Positions 1-9,198 of a stretch of DNA of 64,000 nt are shown here, piece by piece. The position numbers were made by a program, and so were the translations under genes. The first letter of the stretch is position 1. Every line of letters starts with the position of its first letter. The notes below the pieces were generated by a model. The model was not told the origin of the DNA and did not search any database. It worked only from the letters and a program-made list of their open reading frames with translations. Location of the stretch: positions 248,001 to 312,000 of the forward strand of contig NZ_BCVX01000004.1 of assembly GCF_001591965.1 (NCBI RefSeq). Reading direction: 5' to 3'. This DNA comes from Lysinibacillus odysseyi 34hs-1 = NBRC 100172. GTDB lineage: Bacteria > Bacillota > Bacilli > Bacillales_A > Planococcaceae.

Positions 1-1
1 T

Positions 2-541
2 CAACCGTTTATAGATGAATTTAAAAAACTAACAAAGGCATTAAAAATAGGAAACCCGCTCTCGTTAGAGACCGATATTTCTGCAATGATAAATAAAAAG
101 GAAACCCAAAGAGCAAAGGCTTGGATAGACGAAGCAGTTAATCTGGGGGCAACGATTGAATACGGCGGAGAAATCATCAATGAAGTGCTGCAGCCTACGA
201 TTTTAGCCAATGTACCGAGTGAAGCACGAATTTCATGCCAGGAAGCATTTGCACCGGTAGTAATCATTAATAAAATTTCAACTGTGGAAGATGGTATTTC
301 GGAAATAAATAATTCCATTTACGGACTTCAAGCAGGAATTTTTACAAACAATATTTCCAAGGCCCTTAAGGCTTCAAAAAGTTTGCAGGTCGGCGGGGTA
401 ATTATTAATGACATTCCCACATTCCGTGTTGATCAAATGCCTTACGGCGGGGTGAAAAACAGCGGAACCGGACGGGAAGGGATTAAATATGCACTGGAAG
501 AAATGACAGAGATGAAACTTGTTGTTTGGAATGAGGGGTAA
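2..541 (+). CDS. Aldehyde dehydrogenase, C-terminal part (5' end outside window)
   Basis: The reading frame is open from the window edge, so only the last 179 residues of an NAD(P)-dependent aldehyde dehydrogenase are visible. The segment after the edge (GNPLSLETDISAMI) and the following helix (RAKAWIDEAVNLGA) match the part of the family just beyond the catalytic cysteine. PYGGVKNSGTGREG near the end is the usual C-terminal family motif. The catalytic Cys and the coenzyme-binding fold lie upstream of the window. The stop is 4 bases before an iron-dependent alcohol dehydrogenase, so the pair probably oxidises (or reduces) an alcohol through its aldehyde to an acid. The substrate cannot be read from this part. 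Confidence 0.9.
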   Translation, partial: QPFIDEFKKLTKALKIGNPLSLETDISAMINKKETQRAKAWIDEAVNLGATIEYGGEIINEVLQPTILANVPSEARISCQEAFAPVVIINKISTVEDGISEINNSIYGLQAGIFTNNISKALKASKSLQVGGVIINDIPTFRVDQMPYGGVKNSGTGREGIKYALEEMTEMKLVVWNEG

Positions 542-545
542 TCAT

Positions 546-1715
546 ATGGCAGAGAAAATTAGTTTTGTAAGCAAAAATCATATTGGCTGGGGCTCCATTC
601 AACGCTTGAACGAAGAAGCGAAAGCACTTGGCGCAAAAAAGATTTTAGTAGTAACAGATCCGTTCTTATTAGAATTAGGGATGATCGGCAGGATTTTAGA
701 TCAATTGGATCCAACGTTTGAAATTAGTCTTTATTCAAAAGTTTCACCGGAGCCTTCGTTGGCGATAGCGGAAGAATTAGTGGCATATACCCGGGAAAAT
801 AACTCGGAACTCATCATTGGAATTGGTGGGGGAAGCGCACTGGATTTAGCGAAAATTGCGGCCGTACTTGCCACCCATGATGGCCAGGTGAAAGATTTTT
901 TAAATCTGACGGGTACCCGACAGCTTGAAAATAAAGGTCTGCCGAAAATCTTGATTCCTACTACTTCGGGTACAGGATCAGAGATCACAAACATTGGTGT
1001 ATTGGCATTAGACACAACAAAAGATGTTATTACACATGATTATCTGCTTGCCGATGTAGCAATAGTTGATCCTGAATTAACACTTTCATTGCCACCGAAA
1101 ATTACTGCTTCAACAGGAGTGGATGCTTTAACACATGCGATCGAAGCATATGTTTCCGTCAATGCAAGCCCTACTACCGATGCGCTGGCGATAAAAGCAA
1201 TTCAGCTTATAAGTAAATCGATACGTAAAGCTGTATGGACAGGTGATGACACTCAAGCACGGACGGATTTGAGCTACGGAAGCTATTTAGCGGGCTTGGC
1301 GTTTTATAATGCAGGAGTAGCCGGAGTGCATGCGCTGGCCTATCCGCTAGGCGGAAAATTCCATATTGCGCACGGCGAATCAAATGCGGTGTTATTGCCT
1401 TACGTAATGGGCTATATCCGTAGCAGCTGTAAAAAGCGTATGACGGATATTTATGCTGCAATGGGCTTTAATCCGATTCAGCTTTCCGAGGAAGAGGCTT
1501 CCATCAAATGTGTAGAAGAGTTAGGGCGCTTAGTAAAAGATGTGGAGATCCCGCTTACGCTAAAAGAATTTAATATAGAAGAAATACATTTAGAGGAGTT
1601 AACAAGGGATGCGGTAAAACAAAAACGCCTACTTAGCAGATCTCCTATGCCATTACTGGAAAAGGATATCTATTTGATTTATGAAGCCGCTTATAAAGGC
1701 GTGTATATGCATTAA
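546..1715 (+). CDS. Iron-containing alcohol dehydrogenase
   Basis: A 389-residue group III (Fe2+-type) NAD-dependent alcohol dehydrogenase of normal length. GGGSALDLAK at residues 94-103 is the coenzyme-binding motif. GVDALTHAIEAYVS and the later GGKFHIAHGESNAVLLP carry Asp/His metal ligands. I chose the ATG at 546 because GAGGGG sits about 8 bases before it; the frame is open 27 bases further upstream, but that would overlap the preceding gene and has no ribosome site. It is probably co-transcribed with the aldehyde dehydrogenase and closes the unit, since a terminator follows. Members act on butanol, ethanol, 1,3-propanediol, hydroxybutyrate and other alcohols; the specificity here is unknown. 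Confidence 0.92.
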   Translation: MAEKISFVSKNHIGWGSIQRLNEEAKALGAKKILVVTDPFLLELGMIGRILDQLDPTFEISLYSKVSPEPSLAIAEELVAYTRENNSELIIGIGGGSALDLAKIAAVLATHDGQVKDFLNLTGTRQLENKGLPKILIPTTSGTGSEITNIGVLALDTTKDVITHDYLLADVAIVDPELTLSLPPKITASTGVDALTHAIEAYVSVNASPTTDALAIKAIQLISKSIRKAVWTGDDTQARTDLSYGSYLAGLAFYNAGVAGVHALAYPLGGKFHIAHGESNAVLLPYVMGYIRSSCKKRMTDIYAAMGFNPIQLSEEEASIKCVEELGRLVKDVEIPLTLKEFNIEEIHLEELTRDAVKQKRLLSRSPMPLLEKDIYLIYEAAYKGVYMH

Positions 1716-1756
1716 ATGTAAAGTGGTATCATTTCTAGACAGCTCCTATTTATAGA

Positions 1757-1790
1757 AGCCTCGATTCCTTTGGGAACCGGGGCTTTTTGG
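1757..1790 (+). terminator. Rho-independent terminator of the aldehyde/alcohol dehydrogenase unit
   Basis: A 12-bp stem (AGCCTCGATTCC paired with GGAACCGGGGCT, including a G-T pair) with a TTTG loop is followed by a run of T. Confidence 0.8.
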
Positions 1791-1846
1791 ATTACGTGCA
1801 TAGAAAGCATGGCGTGGAATCCGCAGCAGGGCGGCTAACATACGAA

Positions 1847-2029
1847 TTAGCTGCCAATTGTTCTGAAAGGAATAAAGTTTACAGCTATTTCCCCACGGGT
1901 CCTTCTTTCCCAATTATTTTGTATTGTCGATATGACATGGTCAATATCCCCGGTGAACTTCAAAATAACAAAATTAACTAACAGTAATATGTATATAATA
2001 AATATAGCTTTCCAATTTACTTTCACCAT
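1847..2029 (-). pseudogene. Truncated VanZ-family membrane protein (N-terminal remnant)
   Basis: The minus strand encodes about 60 residues from an ATG at 2029: a hydrophobic helix (IFIIYILLLVNFVILKF) followed by an Arg-rich loop and the phrase NFIPFRTI. An N-terminal helix followed by an N-(L/F)-x-PFRTI motif is typical of VanZ-like proteins, which normally have about 150-200 residues and four or more membrane helices. Here the frame stops directly after that motif and no continuation is visible downstream, where the terminator of the neighbouring unit lies. I read it as a 3'-deleted gene. The frame is also open upstream to an ATG at 2092. A genuine short protein is possible but less likely. 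Confidence 0.5.
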
Positions 2030-2257
2030 GTATAAAATACCAGCCTTTTTCATATAATAAGAACTGTTCAATTTATTTTTGGATTGTAACATATTACCAA
2101 ATTGATTTTATAAGAAATCCATGTAAAAAATGTTTATCTATAATAAATTCAGGGTATATTATTTTTGAGCGTGCCCAAACGCCTGTATTCGCGTGCTCTT
2201 ACAACTACATTTATCCATAAACACCTCAGATTTCTTTTCCAAAACCAGTATATTTAT

Positions 2258-2286
2258 TTGACTAATGTTGGTTTTAAGTATATAGT
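2258..2286 (+). promoter_or_regulatory. SigA-type promoter of the cold-shock gene
   Basis: TTGACT at 2258-2263 and TATAGT at 2281-2286 are separated by exactly 17 bases. Each differs from the SigA consensus at one position. Transcription from here would give a leader of about 140 bases before the cold-shock start codon, consistent with the long untranslated leaders of csp mRNAs. Confidence 0.65.
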
Positions 2287-2435
2287 GAAGCTAATAAGGT
2301 CCTTCGATAGGAAACAAGTTGAATTCACCTATTACAAAGAGTAATCAGTGGTATTTGATACTTTTTGTAATATGTGAATTTTTTTATTTAAAAAAAGCTT
2401 ATATATTAAATTTTTTATTAATGGAGGTCATTTAC

Positions 2436-2636
2436 ATGACACAAGGTACAGTAAAATGGTTTAACGCAGAAAAAGGTTTTGGATTCATCGAAGTTGAAGG
2501 CGGATCAGACGTATTCGCTCACTTCTCAGCAATCCAAGGCGACGGCTTCAAAACTTTAGAAGAAGGCCAAAAGGTTGAATTCGAAGTAGAACAAGGCCAA
2601 CGCGGACCACAAGCTACAAACATCGTAAAACTTTAA
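2436..2636 (+). CDS. Cold-shock protein (CspA/CspB family)
   Basis: A 66-residue single cold-shock domain of the usual length. The RNA-binding motifs are KGFGFI (RNP1) and VFAHFSAI (RNP2). It binds single-stranded nucleic acid as an RNA chaperone in the cytoplasm. The start is the ATG at 2436, 7 bases after GGAGGT; the frame is open further upstream but that part is AT-rich leader. The gene is monocistronic, with a candidate SigA promoter about 150 bases upstream and its own terminator. Paralogues are usual in Bacillales, so I cannot say which of cspB, cspC or cspD it corresponds to. Confidence 0.97.
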   Translation: MTQGTVKWFNAEKGFGFIEVEGGSDVFAHFSAIQGDGFKTLEEGQKVEFEVEQGQRGPQATNIVKL

Positions 2637-2657
2637 TTTTTACGTATAGTTATAGCC

Positions 2658-2690
2658 AAGAGGAATCCTATTACAGGGTTCCTCTTTTTT
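2658..2690 (+). terminator. Terminator of the cold-shock gene
   Basis: AGAGGAATCCT pairs with AGGGTTCCTCT around a short ATTAC loop, followed by six T. Confidence 0.8.
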
Positions 2691-2789
2691 GTTTGTGAAC
2701 GTAAAAAAATAAGAAGACTTATCCGTGCAGATGAATAAAGAAAATAATTACCGCCTAAGTGTGCTGAAACAGACTTTTTTCCATATCCA

Positions 2790-2822
2790 AAAACCCCTCT
2801 ACCTGAACAAGGTAAAAGGGCA
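2790..2822 (-). terminator. Terminator of the minus-strand lipoprotein gene
   Basis: Read on the minus strand, CCCTTTTACCTT pairs with AGGTAGAGGG around a GTTC loop and is followed by TTTTT. It lies just beyond the stop of the lipoprotein gene. Confidence 0.7.
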
Positions 2823-2826
2823 TCTC

Positions 2827-3306
2827 TTACAGGAATTTTTTATTGTCTACAGTAACAGGGCTTTCCCAATCGTAAATAATAAGAAATTTGTGGCCATCTT
2901 CGGCTTGGATAGTCATCTCACCCGCTTTCTCAATTTGTTCATCACCGATCATCACCAACAGTGTATAGTTGATTTTATAGCTATTATCCTCAGGCGCTTC
3001 TTGAATGGAATCGATAATAACGTCATGCAGTTTTATATTTTTTTGATTTTCCTTGGCAAAACGTTGGGGAAAATCAAACACACCGTTTATCTTGTTTTTT
3101 TCAAAGATTTCTTTACTCATATATGGTTCAACTTCTTTTAAAAGTGTCGTATTTTCCTCGGAATTCTGCGCGTCCGCTGTATAAATAATTTTCTTATACT
3201 CTGTAATAAATGATTTAAGGTCCTGCTCGTTCACGGTCTCTTCCTGACATCCACCCAAACTAATGACAGACATGATCATTAAAAACAAGAACATAAGCCT
3301 TTTCAT
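2827..3306 (-). CDS. Putative secreted lipoprotein, function unknown
   Basis: A 159-residue protein starting MKRLMFLFLMIMSVISLGGC: a lipoprotein signal peptide with lipobox LGGC and predicted lipidation at Cys20. The mature part is polar (a helical EQDLKSFITEYKKIIY region, then beta-like stretches around NYTLLVMIGDEQIEKAGEMT) and could be a small NTF2-like extracellular domain, but I do not recognise a family. The ATG at 3306 is preferred because a purine-rich GAGGGTGG lies upstream; the frame is open another 30 bases. It stands alone with its own terminator. Confidence 0.75.
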   Translation of the reverse strand: MKRLMFLFLMIMSVISLGGCQEETVNEQDLKSFITEYKKIIYTADAQNSEENTTLLKEVEPYMSKEIFEKNKINGVFDFPQRFAKENQKNIKLHDVIIDSIQEAPEDNSYKINYTLLVMIGDEQIEKAGEMTIQAEDGHKFLIIYDWESPVTVDNKKFL

Positions 3307-4003
3307 TTTTACATCTACCACCCTCTGCATTTTCATCCATTATATGTTTTTTAGAATGAAGTAACAAATAAGCGAAATGGTGGAAAGGTTTATTTGTACA
3401 AAACAGAAAACGATATTTTCACTACAAAAAGATGAATACAAGGGTTTTAAAGATTGCCGTTTTATCGACTCCCGTTTTTTACCCACAAATTTATACGGCC
3501 AAAAAGTAATAACAAAGAAGGCTGAAATTGCTCGCAAGAAAAAATCTCCTATCTCTGGATGGCTTTCTTCTTGCGTTATATAACCTTTTCCTCCAAGGCC
3601 ATGTCTATTCAATTTAGAACCTCAATCCTTTTAGGGGGCAGAACATTTTTAGTTTGATAGATCAGTAGGGCATCCCCTGTCTTTTTCTTGGAAAACCTTA
3701 TACCTCCAGATAATTGTATAACCCGAGTGAAAAATGCTATACATCTGACACCATATTTTCCAAGACAAAGCTCACCACGCTGAAATCATATATCCCGAAA
3801 ATTAGAACAGTACAAGGATTCAGCTATTACTATGGGAGAGAAGTGATAGAGAAAATGAATTAATTTTAATGGAGACCAAGTAGATAACCGTGTTAAATGA
3901 ACTATTAATTATAAATATTCAGAATTTTTATTGAAAGATAAATAGAGGTGTTGTAGACTTGTCATACAAGCTTACTACATTCGTTTATATTGGGGGGAAT
4001 GAG
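3307..4003. other. Intergenic region, about 700 bases
   Basis: No convincing gene. A minus-strand frame at 3340-3612 (90 codons, TTG start after GAGGT) has two hydrophobic stretches and could be a small membrane protein, but it has no recognisable family. CTTGGAAAA at 3687 and TTTTCCAAG at 3756 form a 9-bp inverted repeat with a 60-base spacer. The GntR-type operator at the right end is listed separately. Confidence 0.4.
3958..3970 (+). promoter_or_regulatory. GntR/FadR-type operator before the 2-hydroxyacid operon
   Basis: CTTGTCATACAAG is a perfect dyad (CTTGT-CAT-ACAAG) and fits TNGTNNNACNA, the published half-site pattern of FCD-type GntR regulators. It lies 33 bases before the start of the first operon gene, and a GntR-FCD regulator is encoded within the same operon. 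Autoregulation and substrate-responsive repression are inferred. Confidence 0.55.
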
Positions 4004-5008
4004 ATGAAAAAAGCACTGTTGCTTATTTTGGCAGCGCTATCATTATTGTTATCGGGGTGCATAGAGCGCCGTGAGTTCATAACAATCGCGACTGCATCGG
4101 CAGGAGGGACGTACTATCCGATCGGAGTAGGATTAGGAAATCTATGGACTGAAATATTAACAGAAGAAAAGGTAAAAGCTACAGGGCAATCGTCGGCGGG
4201 ATCCGTGGAGAATATCCAGCTATTAAAAAATGGGGAGGCAAAGGTAGCTATTCTTCAGGGGCTTATTGGCGCTCAAGCATATGAAGGGCGGGGTGGTAAC
4301 TTTGAAGGTAGACCTTATAAAGAATTACGCTCCATCTCTATGCTATGGTCAAACGTAGAGCATTTTGTGCTGATGGAGAAGGAGATCACAACAGGCACAA
4401 TTTCTGACATCGATACAAAATCGTTTTCCGTAGGTCCGCAGGCATCTGGAACAGAGCAGTCGACGCTTGTCATTATGGAAGGGATTGGTTTAACGAAAAA
4501 AAATATTAAGCCTGAATATTTAGGATATGACGACACAATTTCAGCTATGCGTGATGGACGTTTAGACGGAGGCTCGCTGCCAGCTGGAATTCCAGTGTCA
4601 TCTGTAATGGATATGACGGCCTCTGGTGTTAAGGCTTCTGTATTAGATGTCACGGATGAACAGCTTGATAGTATTAACAGTATATTTAATACCTGGTTCC
4701 GTTTTGTCATCCCGGCAGGTACATACACAGGAATCGATAAAGAAATCAATACAATTGCGCAGCCCAATTTCTTGGCAACTACTACAGAAATTGATGAGGA
4801 GCTTGTATACAAATTGACAAAAACGATTTATGAAAACTTAGACAAAGTGCACCAGATTCATAATTCGGCAAAAGAAATTCAATTAGAATCAGCATTAAAT
4901 GGTCTTCCTGCACCGCTTCATATAGGAGCATACAAATACTTTGTGGAGGCTGGGTTAGAGGTGCCAGAGCATCTTATCCCGCCGGAAGCGAATGAAGCAA
5001 AAAAATAA
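4004..5008 (+). CDS. TAXI-family TRAP transporter solute receptor (lipoprotein)
   Basis: A 334-residue extracytoplasmic solute-binding protein of the TAXI class. It starts MKKALLLILAALSLLLSGC, a lipoprotein signal peptide with lipobox LSGC. The mature protein opens with TIATASAGGTYYPIGVGLGN, the characteristic TAXI N-terminus. The later phrases GPQASGTEQS and MRDGRLDGGSLPAGIP fit the ligand-binding domain. The ATG at 4004 follows GGGGGGAATGAG. TAXI receptors deliver substrate to a fused TRAP permease driven by Na+ or H+, and that permease is the next gene. Downstream 2-hydroxyacid oxidases suggest a C4-C5 hydroxy- or dicarboxylate as ligand (inference). Confidence 0.93.
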   Translation: MKKALLLILAALSLLLSGCIERREFITIATASAGGTYYPIGVGLGNLWTEILTEEKVKATGQSSAGSVENIQLLKNGEAKVAILQGLIGAQAYEGRGGNFEGRPYKELRSISMLWSNVEHFVLMEKEITTGTISDIDTKSFSVGPQASGTEQSTLVIMEGIGLTKKNIKPEYLGYDDTISAMRDGRLDGGSLPAGIPVSSVMDMTASGVKASVLDVTDEQLDSINSIFNTWFRFVIPAGTYTGIDKEINTIAQPNFLATTTEIDEELVYKLTKTIYENLDKVHQIHNSAKEIQLESALNGLPAPLHIGAYKYFVEAGLEVPEHLIPPEANEAKK

Positions 5009-5030
5009 AGGAGTCCATCACGGGGGTGTA

Positions 5031-7013
5031 ATGATGATTTTCAAGAAAAGACAAAAAGAATTTGATGTCACTGAAACATTGGAAAATGACAAAGAGGCCG
5101 GTGGAGCGATAAGGACATTCTCAGGTAAGACAGGCATGACCATTTCGATATTACTGTTTGCTTTAGCAGCCTTTTCGGTTTATGTAAATAGTTTGATGAA
5201 TATCCAAGAAATCTATCGAAATGCAATCTTTTTAACGTTTCTTTTAGTATTAACATTTTTGCTTTATCCGGCCACAAAACATTCCAGTAAAACAAAAATA
5301 ACGATTGTTGATTATATATGGGCTATTTTAGGATTTGCAGGCGGCGCATACATTTTACTGAATTACTCTACCATTCATAATGTCAAGCTATCGGAACCTA
5401 CGACAATCGATTATGTTTTTGCGTTTATTACAATTGCCGTATTACTAGAAGTATCACGCCGTACGATTGGTTTATTTATTCCATTATTATCGATCATTGC
5501 GCTTTTCTTTGCGCTGTTCGGGCCATGGTTTCCCGGTATTTTTGGGCACGCTGGATTTGGCTTTGAACGCCTCTTATATCGTCTTTATATGACGACGGAG
5601 GGGATATTCGGTATGACGTTTTCGATTGCAACGACATATATCGTAATCTTCATTTTGTTCGGTGCATTTTTAAATGCAAGTGGGGCGACACGTCTATTTA
5701 ATGATTTAGCATTAGCGGTTGCCGGACAGCGACGCGGCGGTCCAGCACAGGTAGCTGTATTATCATCCGCTTTAACAGGGATGCTAAGTGGTTCGGCAGT
5801 AGCGAACGTAGCGACGACAGGAACTTTTACGATTCCCCTGATGAAGAGTATTGGTTTAAAACCACGTTTTGCTGCGGCAGTTGAGGCAACTGCTTCTACT
5901 GGCGGAATGATTATGCCGCCTATTATGGGTGCGGCCGCTTTTATCATGGCTGGTTTTTTAGGTGTAGGCTATAACATTATCGTCCTTGCTGCAATTGTGC
6001 CGGCGATCCTCTACTATAGCGCATTGATTATCGCCATAGATATTGAAGCAAAGAAGCAGGGATTAAAAGGGATTAGTAAGGATAATATTCCCGATGTACT
6101 AGAGGTTATCAAGTCACGCGGGATACTAATCTTACCCATTATTATCGTGATTGTGACATTGATGACAGGCTTTACAGCGTTGTTTGCCGGCTTTGCAGGG
6201 ATTTTTGCTTGTATTGTGGCGAGTTGGCTGACGAAGGACAAAGAAAATCGAATTGGCATTAAAGCTATTACTAATGCGCTGATTGAGGGGGCCCGTGGGT
6301 CAATTCAAGTAGCAGTGGCCTGCGCAACGGTAGGTATTATCATCGCAGTAATTACGATGACGGGCTTAGGCTCCACGCTAGCGTATAACATCATTCAAAT
6401 ATCAGGGAATAATTTAGCCATCATTTTAGTGTTGATTATGATTACGAGTATTGTGTTAAGTATGGGATTACCATCGACAGCACTTTATATCGTAGTCGCT
6501 GTAGCTGCTGCCCCGGCATTAATTGAAGCAGGGGTAAATCCTATTGCGGCACACTTCTTTGTATTTTGGTTTGGTGCGCTTTCTAACATTACGCCGCCAG
6601 TTGCCCTGGCATCGTATACAGCGGCAGGGATTGCCCGGGCAGATGCAATGCAAACGTCATGGACAGCAGTAAAGCTATGTTTACCGGGCTTCCTGTTACC
6701 TTTCATGATTGTGTACAATCCAGCACTTGTTATGCAGACAGAGGCAACGGGCATGGATGCAGCACTTCAAATTATTTTTGCCTTTACTACTTCGATTTTA
6801 GGCGTGTTTGCATTGGCGACGGCGGTATTTAATTTCTTTACGACAGATATGACAATTTTTGAGCGTGTAGCTATGGCGATTGCGGCGCTGCTTTTAATTA
6901 TTCCAGAATTAATTACAAGCGCAATCGGTTTAGGTATCATTATACTAGTGTTAGCTATTCATTTGCCACGTGCCAAAAAAATGAATACACAAAGGAATGA
7001 AGTATCTGTCTAA
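5031..7013 (+). CDS. TRAP transporter permease, fused 4TM/12TM subunit
   Basis: About 660 residues with a cytoplasmic N-terminus and more than 14 hydrophobic segments. The fused small and large (DctQ-DctM like) membrane subunits are the form that partners TAXI receptors. Conserved DctM-type phrases include SGSAVANVATTGTFTIP, EATASTGGMIMPPIMGAAAF and SMGLPSTALYIV. I placed the start at ATG 5031, after CGGGGGTG; an alternative ATG at 4992 would overlap the receptor gene by 17 bases. It moves substrate across the membrane by an ion gradient. It belongs to the operon running from the receptor to LhgO. Confidence 0.92.
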   Translation: MMIFKKRQKEFDVTETLENDKEAGGAIRTFSGKTGMTISILLFALAAFSVYVNSLMNIQEIYRNAIFLTFLLVLTFLLYPATKHSSKTKITIVDYIWAILGFAGGAYILLNYSTIHNVKLSEPTTIDYVFAFITIAVLLEVSRRTIGLFIPLLSIIALFFALFGPWFPGIFGHAGFGFERLLYRLYMTTEGIFGMTFSIATTYIVIFILFGAFLNASGATRLFNDLALAVAGQRRGGPAQVAVLSSALTGMLSGSAVANVATTGTFTIPLMKSIGLKPRFAAAVEATASTGGMIMPPIMGAAAFIMAGFLGVGYNIIVLAAIVPAILYYSALIIAIDIEAKKQGLKGISKDNIPDVLEVIKSRGILILPIIIVIVTLMTGFTALFAGFAGIFACIVASWLTKDKENRIGIKAITNALIEGARGSIQVAVACATVGIIIAVITMTGLGSTLAYNIIQISGNNLAIILVLIMITSIVLSMGLPSTALYIVVAVAAAPALIEAGVNPIAAHFFVFWFGALSNITPPVALASYTAAGIARADAMQTSWTAVKLCLPGFLLPFMIVYNPALVMQTEATGMDAALQIIFAFTTSILGVFALATAVFNFFTTDMTIFERVAMAIAALLLIIPELITSAIGLGIIILVLAIHLPRAKKMNTQRNEVSV

Positions 7014-7029
7014 AGATAGGGGTTATGAA

Positions 7030-7734
7030 ATGCAGGTTGAACGTAGGAAAGTAGCAGATCAAATATTAGAGTTTTTAATTGAAATGATGCGTACAGGAGA
7101 GCTCCAGACAAACACGGTACTGCCAACGGAAAATGAATTGGCAGCACGCTTTGGGGTAAGCAGGGCTCCTATTAGGGAAGCCCTGAAAGTACTGGAGGTT
7201 GCAGGTGCAATTGAAAGCAGACAAGGCGGTCGAAGCCTGGTGAAGGAAGTGTCGCTGGCAGAGTTGTTGGATCCAGTCCGCTTTCAGCTGATCAATAAAC
7301 AGCAGGTATTGGATTTACTGGAGTTCCGTATCATTATCGAAACTGAGGCAGCCGCATTGGCAGCAGAACGCCGAACAGAAGAAGAGCTTGTGGAAATCCA
7401 ACGGCTGGTAGATCACTTTCAACAGTTGATGGGAGACAATCAAGCAATCGGCTATGAAGAAGATTTTCAGTTTCATCAGTTTATCATGAAGGCGAGTAAA
7501 AATAATTTTATTGCTGAAACAATCAGCAATTTAAGTGACCTGCATTTACGTGCATTAAAGTATTCGCTATCCAAAAACTTAGGGTGGGATAAAAAGCGGG
7601 AGGAAGTCGCTAAGGAGCATATGATTATTGCACAGGCGATTGCCAGTCAAGATAGTGAAGGGGCAAGAAAGGCAATGCGGGAGCATTTAATGAATGCTCG
7701 CAACAAAATCCTTACTTTACCGGAAGAAGAGTAA
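7030..7734 (+). CDS. GntR-family transcriptional regulator with FCD domain
   Basis: A 234-residue repressor-type protein. Residues about 10-70 are a winged helix (LPTENELAARFGVSRAPIREALKVLE, family-typical). Residues about 85-225 are an all-helical FCD ligand/metal domain with the FHQFIMKASKN and HLRALKY type helices. The ATG at 7030 follows GATAGGGG; 16 bases separate it from the permease stop. It lies between the transport genes and the catabolic genes, so local control by the transported hydroxyacid or its product is likely, probably through the CTTGTCATACAAG dyad before the operon. The FCD class includes LldR and GlcC regulators of lactate and glycolate oxidation, in line with the neighbours. 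Confidence 0.92.
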   Translation: MQVERRKVADQILEFLIEMMRTGELQTNTVLPTENELAARFGVSRAPIREALKVLEVAGAIESRQGGRSLVKEVSLAELLDPVRFQLINKQQVLDLLEFRIIIETEAAALAAERRTEEELVEIQRLVDHFQQLMGDNQAIGYEEDFQFHQFIMKASKNNFIAETISNLSDLHLRALKYSLSKNLGWDKKREEVAKEHMIIAQAIASQDSEGARKAMREHLMNARNKILTLPEEE

Positions 7735-7791
7735 CGCCCCAAAATGCGTACTCTTTGCGGATCTGTAAGGTTACACATAGGAGGGGACGAA

Positions 7792-9198
7792 ATGGAGCAA
7801 CTACATGAGCTTTTACAACAAGTCATCCCGGACGGTGAGCGTGTTTTGACAGAGAAGGCAGATTTGGCAAGTTATTCGTATGATGCCTCATTTGGTGTAT
7901 ATATGCCGGAAGTAGTTGTACAGCCGTTATCGACATGTGAGGTGGCAGAAATTTTAAAGCTGGCCAATAAGCATAAAATTCCTGTCTATCCACGCGGTCA
8001 AGGGACTAGCTTAAGTGGCGGTCCCCTGCCTGTTCGTGGGGGGATTGTGATGGACTTATCCCAATGGACATCAAAGTTGGAAATCGATACGGAGAACATG
8101 CTGGCGGTTGTATCGCCTGGTGTAACGGCACAGGCAATTAATAATGCGGCACTTGTGCACGGATTGATTTATCCGCCGGATCCGAGCAGCATGAACATTG
8201 CGACAATCGGGGGGAATCTGGCTGAAAATTCGGGCGGTCCAAAAGGGCTGAAATACGGGGTTACAAAGGATTATGTTATCGGACTGGAAGTCGTAACACC
8301 AGAAGGCGAGGTCATTCATACAGGCGGCAAAACAATGAAAAACGTGACAGGCTATGATTTAACGAAGTTGATTGTCGGTTCTGAAGGAACGCTTGGTATC
8401 ATCACGGAGGCTATTCTTCGTCTTTACCCAAAGCCGCAAGCTACAGAAACACTGATGGCATTGTTTGACGACATTATTGATGCAGGGCGCGCCATTTCGA
8501 ATATTTTAAGTGCGGGTATTATTCCGGCAAAGCTGGAAATTATGGACAAGGCATCTGTAGAAGCGGTAGAGGCCTATCGTCCAACAGGGTTGCCGACGAA
8601 TATCGATGCGCTCATTTTAATTGAATTAGATGGGCATCCAGAAGCAATCAAGGATGAGATTAAGCGTGTAAATGATGTATGTCTTCAGGAAAAAGCCCGT
8701 TCGGTACAAATCGCTAAAACTGCAGAGGAAGCCGCACAGCTATGGCTTGCCAGAAAACTTGTATCACCTGCGATTGTCCGTGTCAAACCAACGAAAATTT
8801 CTGAGGATGCCACGGTCCCGCGCAGCAAAATCCCAGATATGTTTCAGCGGCTAAAGGAAATTAAACAGAAATATAATATTGATCTTGTTGTTTTTGGACA
8901 TGCAGGCGATGGGAATCTGCATCCGAACATTATTGCAGATGAGCGCGATACAGAAGAAATGAAGCGGGTAGAACAGGCAGTAGAGGAAATATTCCAGGCG
9001 GCGATTGAGCTGGGCGGTACATTATCAGGAGAACACGGCATTGGCACATTGAAAGCGCCTTTTATGGAGATGGAGCTTGGTGCAGTAGGGGTGGATATGA
9101 TGAAACGTATTAAACAGGCATGGGATCCAAATGATATTTTAAATCCGGGAAAAATATTCCCTGAGCCAAATCAAAGGTTTGTATTGACGAATGACTGA
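7792..9198 (+). CDS. FAD-linked 2-hydroxyacid dehydrogenase (GlcD/D-2-hydroxyglutarate type)
   Basis: A 468-residue flavoprotein. A PCMH-type FAD-binding domain comes first (YPRGQGTSLSGGPLP, GGNLAENSGGPKGLKYGVT), then a C-terminal FAD-oxidase domain with VVFGHAGDGNLHPN and SGEHGIGTLK, whose histidines belong to the active site. The family includes glycolate oxidase GlcD, D-lactate dehydrogenase and D-2-hydroxyglutarate dehydrogenase. ATG 7792 follows AGGAGGGG. The stop overlaps the next gene, an iron-sulfur GlcF-like subunit, so the two are translated together and probably pass electrons to menaquinone. The downstream L-2-hydroxyglutarate oxidase makes a D-2-hydroxyglutarate role attractive but not proven. 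Confidence 0.9.
   Translation: MEQLHELLQQVIPDGERVLTEKADLASYSYDASFGVYMPEVVVQPLSTCEVAEILKLANKHKIPVYPRGQGTSLSGGPLPVRGGIVMDLSQWTSKLEIDTENMLAVVSPGVTAQAINNAALVHGLIYPPDPSSMNIATIGGNLAENSGGPKGLKYGVTKDYVIGLEVVTPEGEVIHTGGKTMKNVTGYDLTKLIVGSEGTLGIITEAILRLYPKPQATETLMALFDDIIDAGRAISNILSAGIIPAKLEIMDKASVEAVEAYRPTGLPTNIDALILIELDGHPEAIKDEIKRVNDVCLQEKARSVQIAKTAEEAAQLWLARKLVSPAIVRVKPTKISEDATVPRSKIPDMFQRLKEIKQKYNIDLVVFGHAGDGNLHPNIIADERDTEEMKRVEQAVEEIFQAAIELGGTLSGEHGIGTLKAPFMEMELGAVGVDMMKRIKQAWDPNDILNPGKIFPEPNQRFVLTND

Noticed and set aside
1787-1981. Plus-strand frame of 64 codons
   Set aside because: It overlaps the terminator and runs antisense to the VanZ remnant; no ribosome site.
2165-2202. GAGC...GCTC dyad in the region before the cold-shock promoter
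   Set aside because: Only four to five bases pair; not a convincing hairpin.
3340-3612. Minus-strand frame of 90 codons with two hydrophobic stretches
   Set aside because: TTG start, no family resemblance and a competing plus-strand frame; kept only as a remark in the intergenic entry.
5585-5947. Long antisense frames inside the TRAP permease, hut and thiolase genes
   Set aside because: They are compositional shadows of well-supported genes on the other strand.
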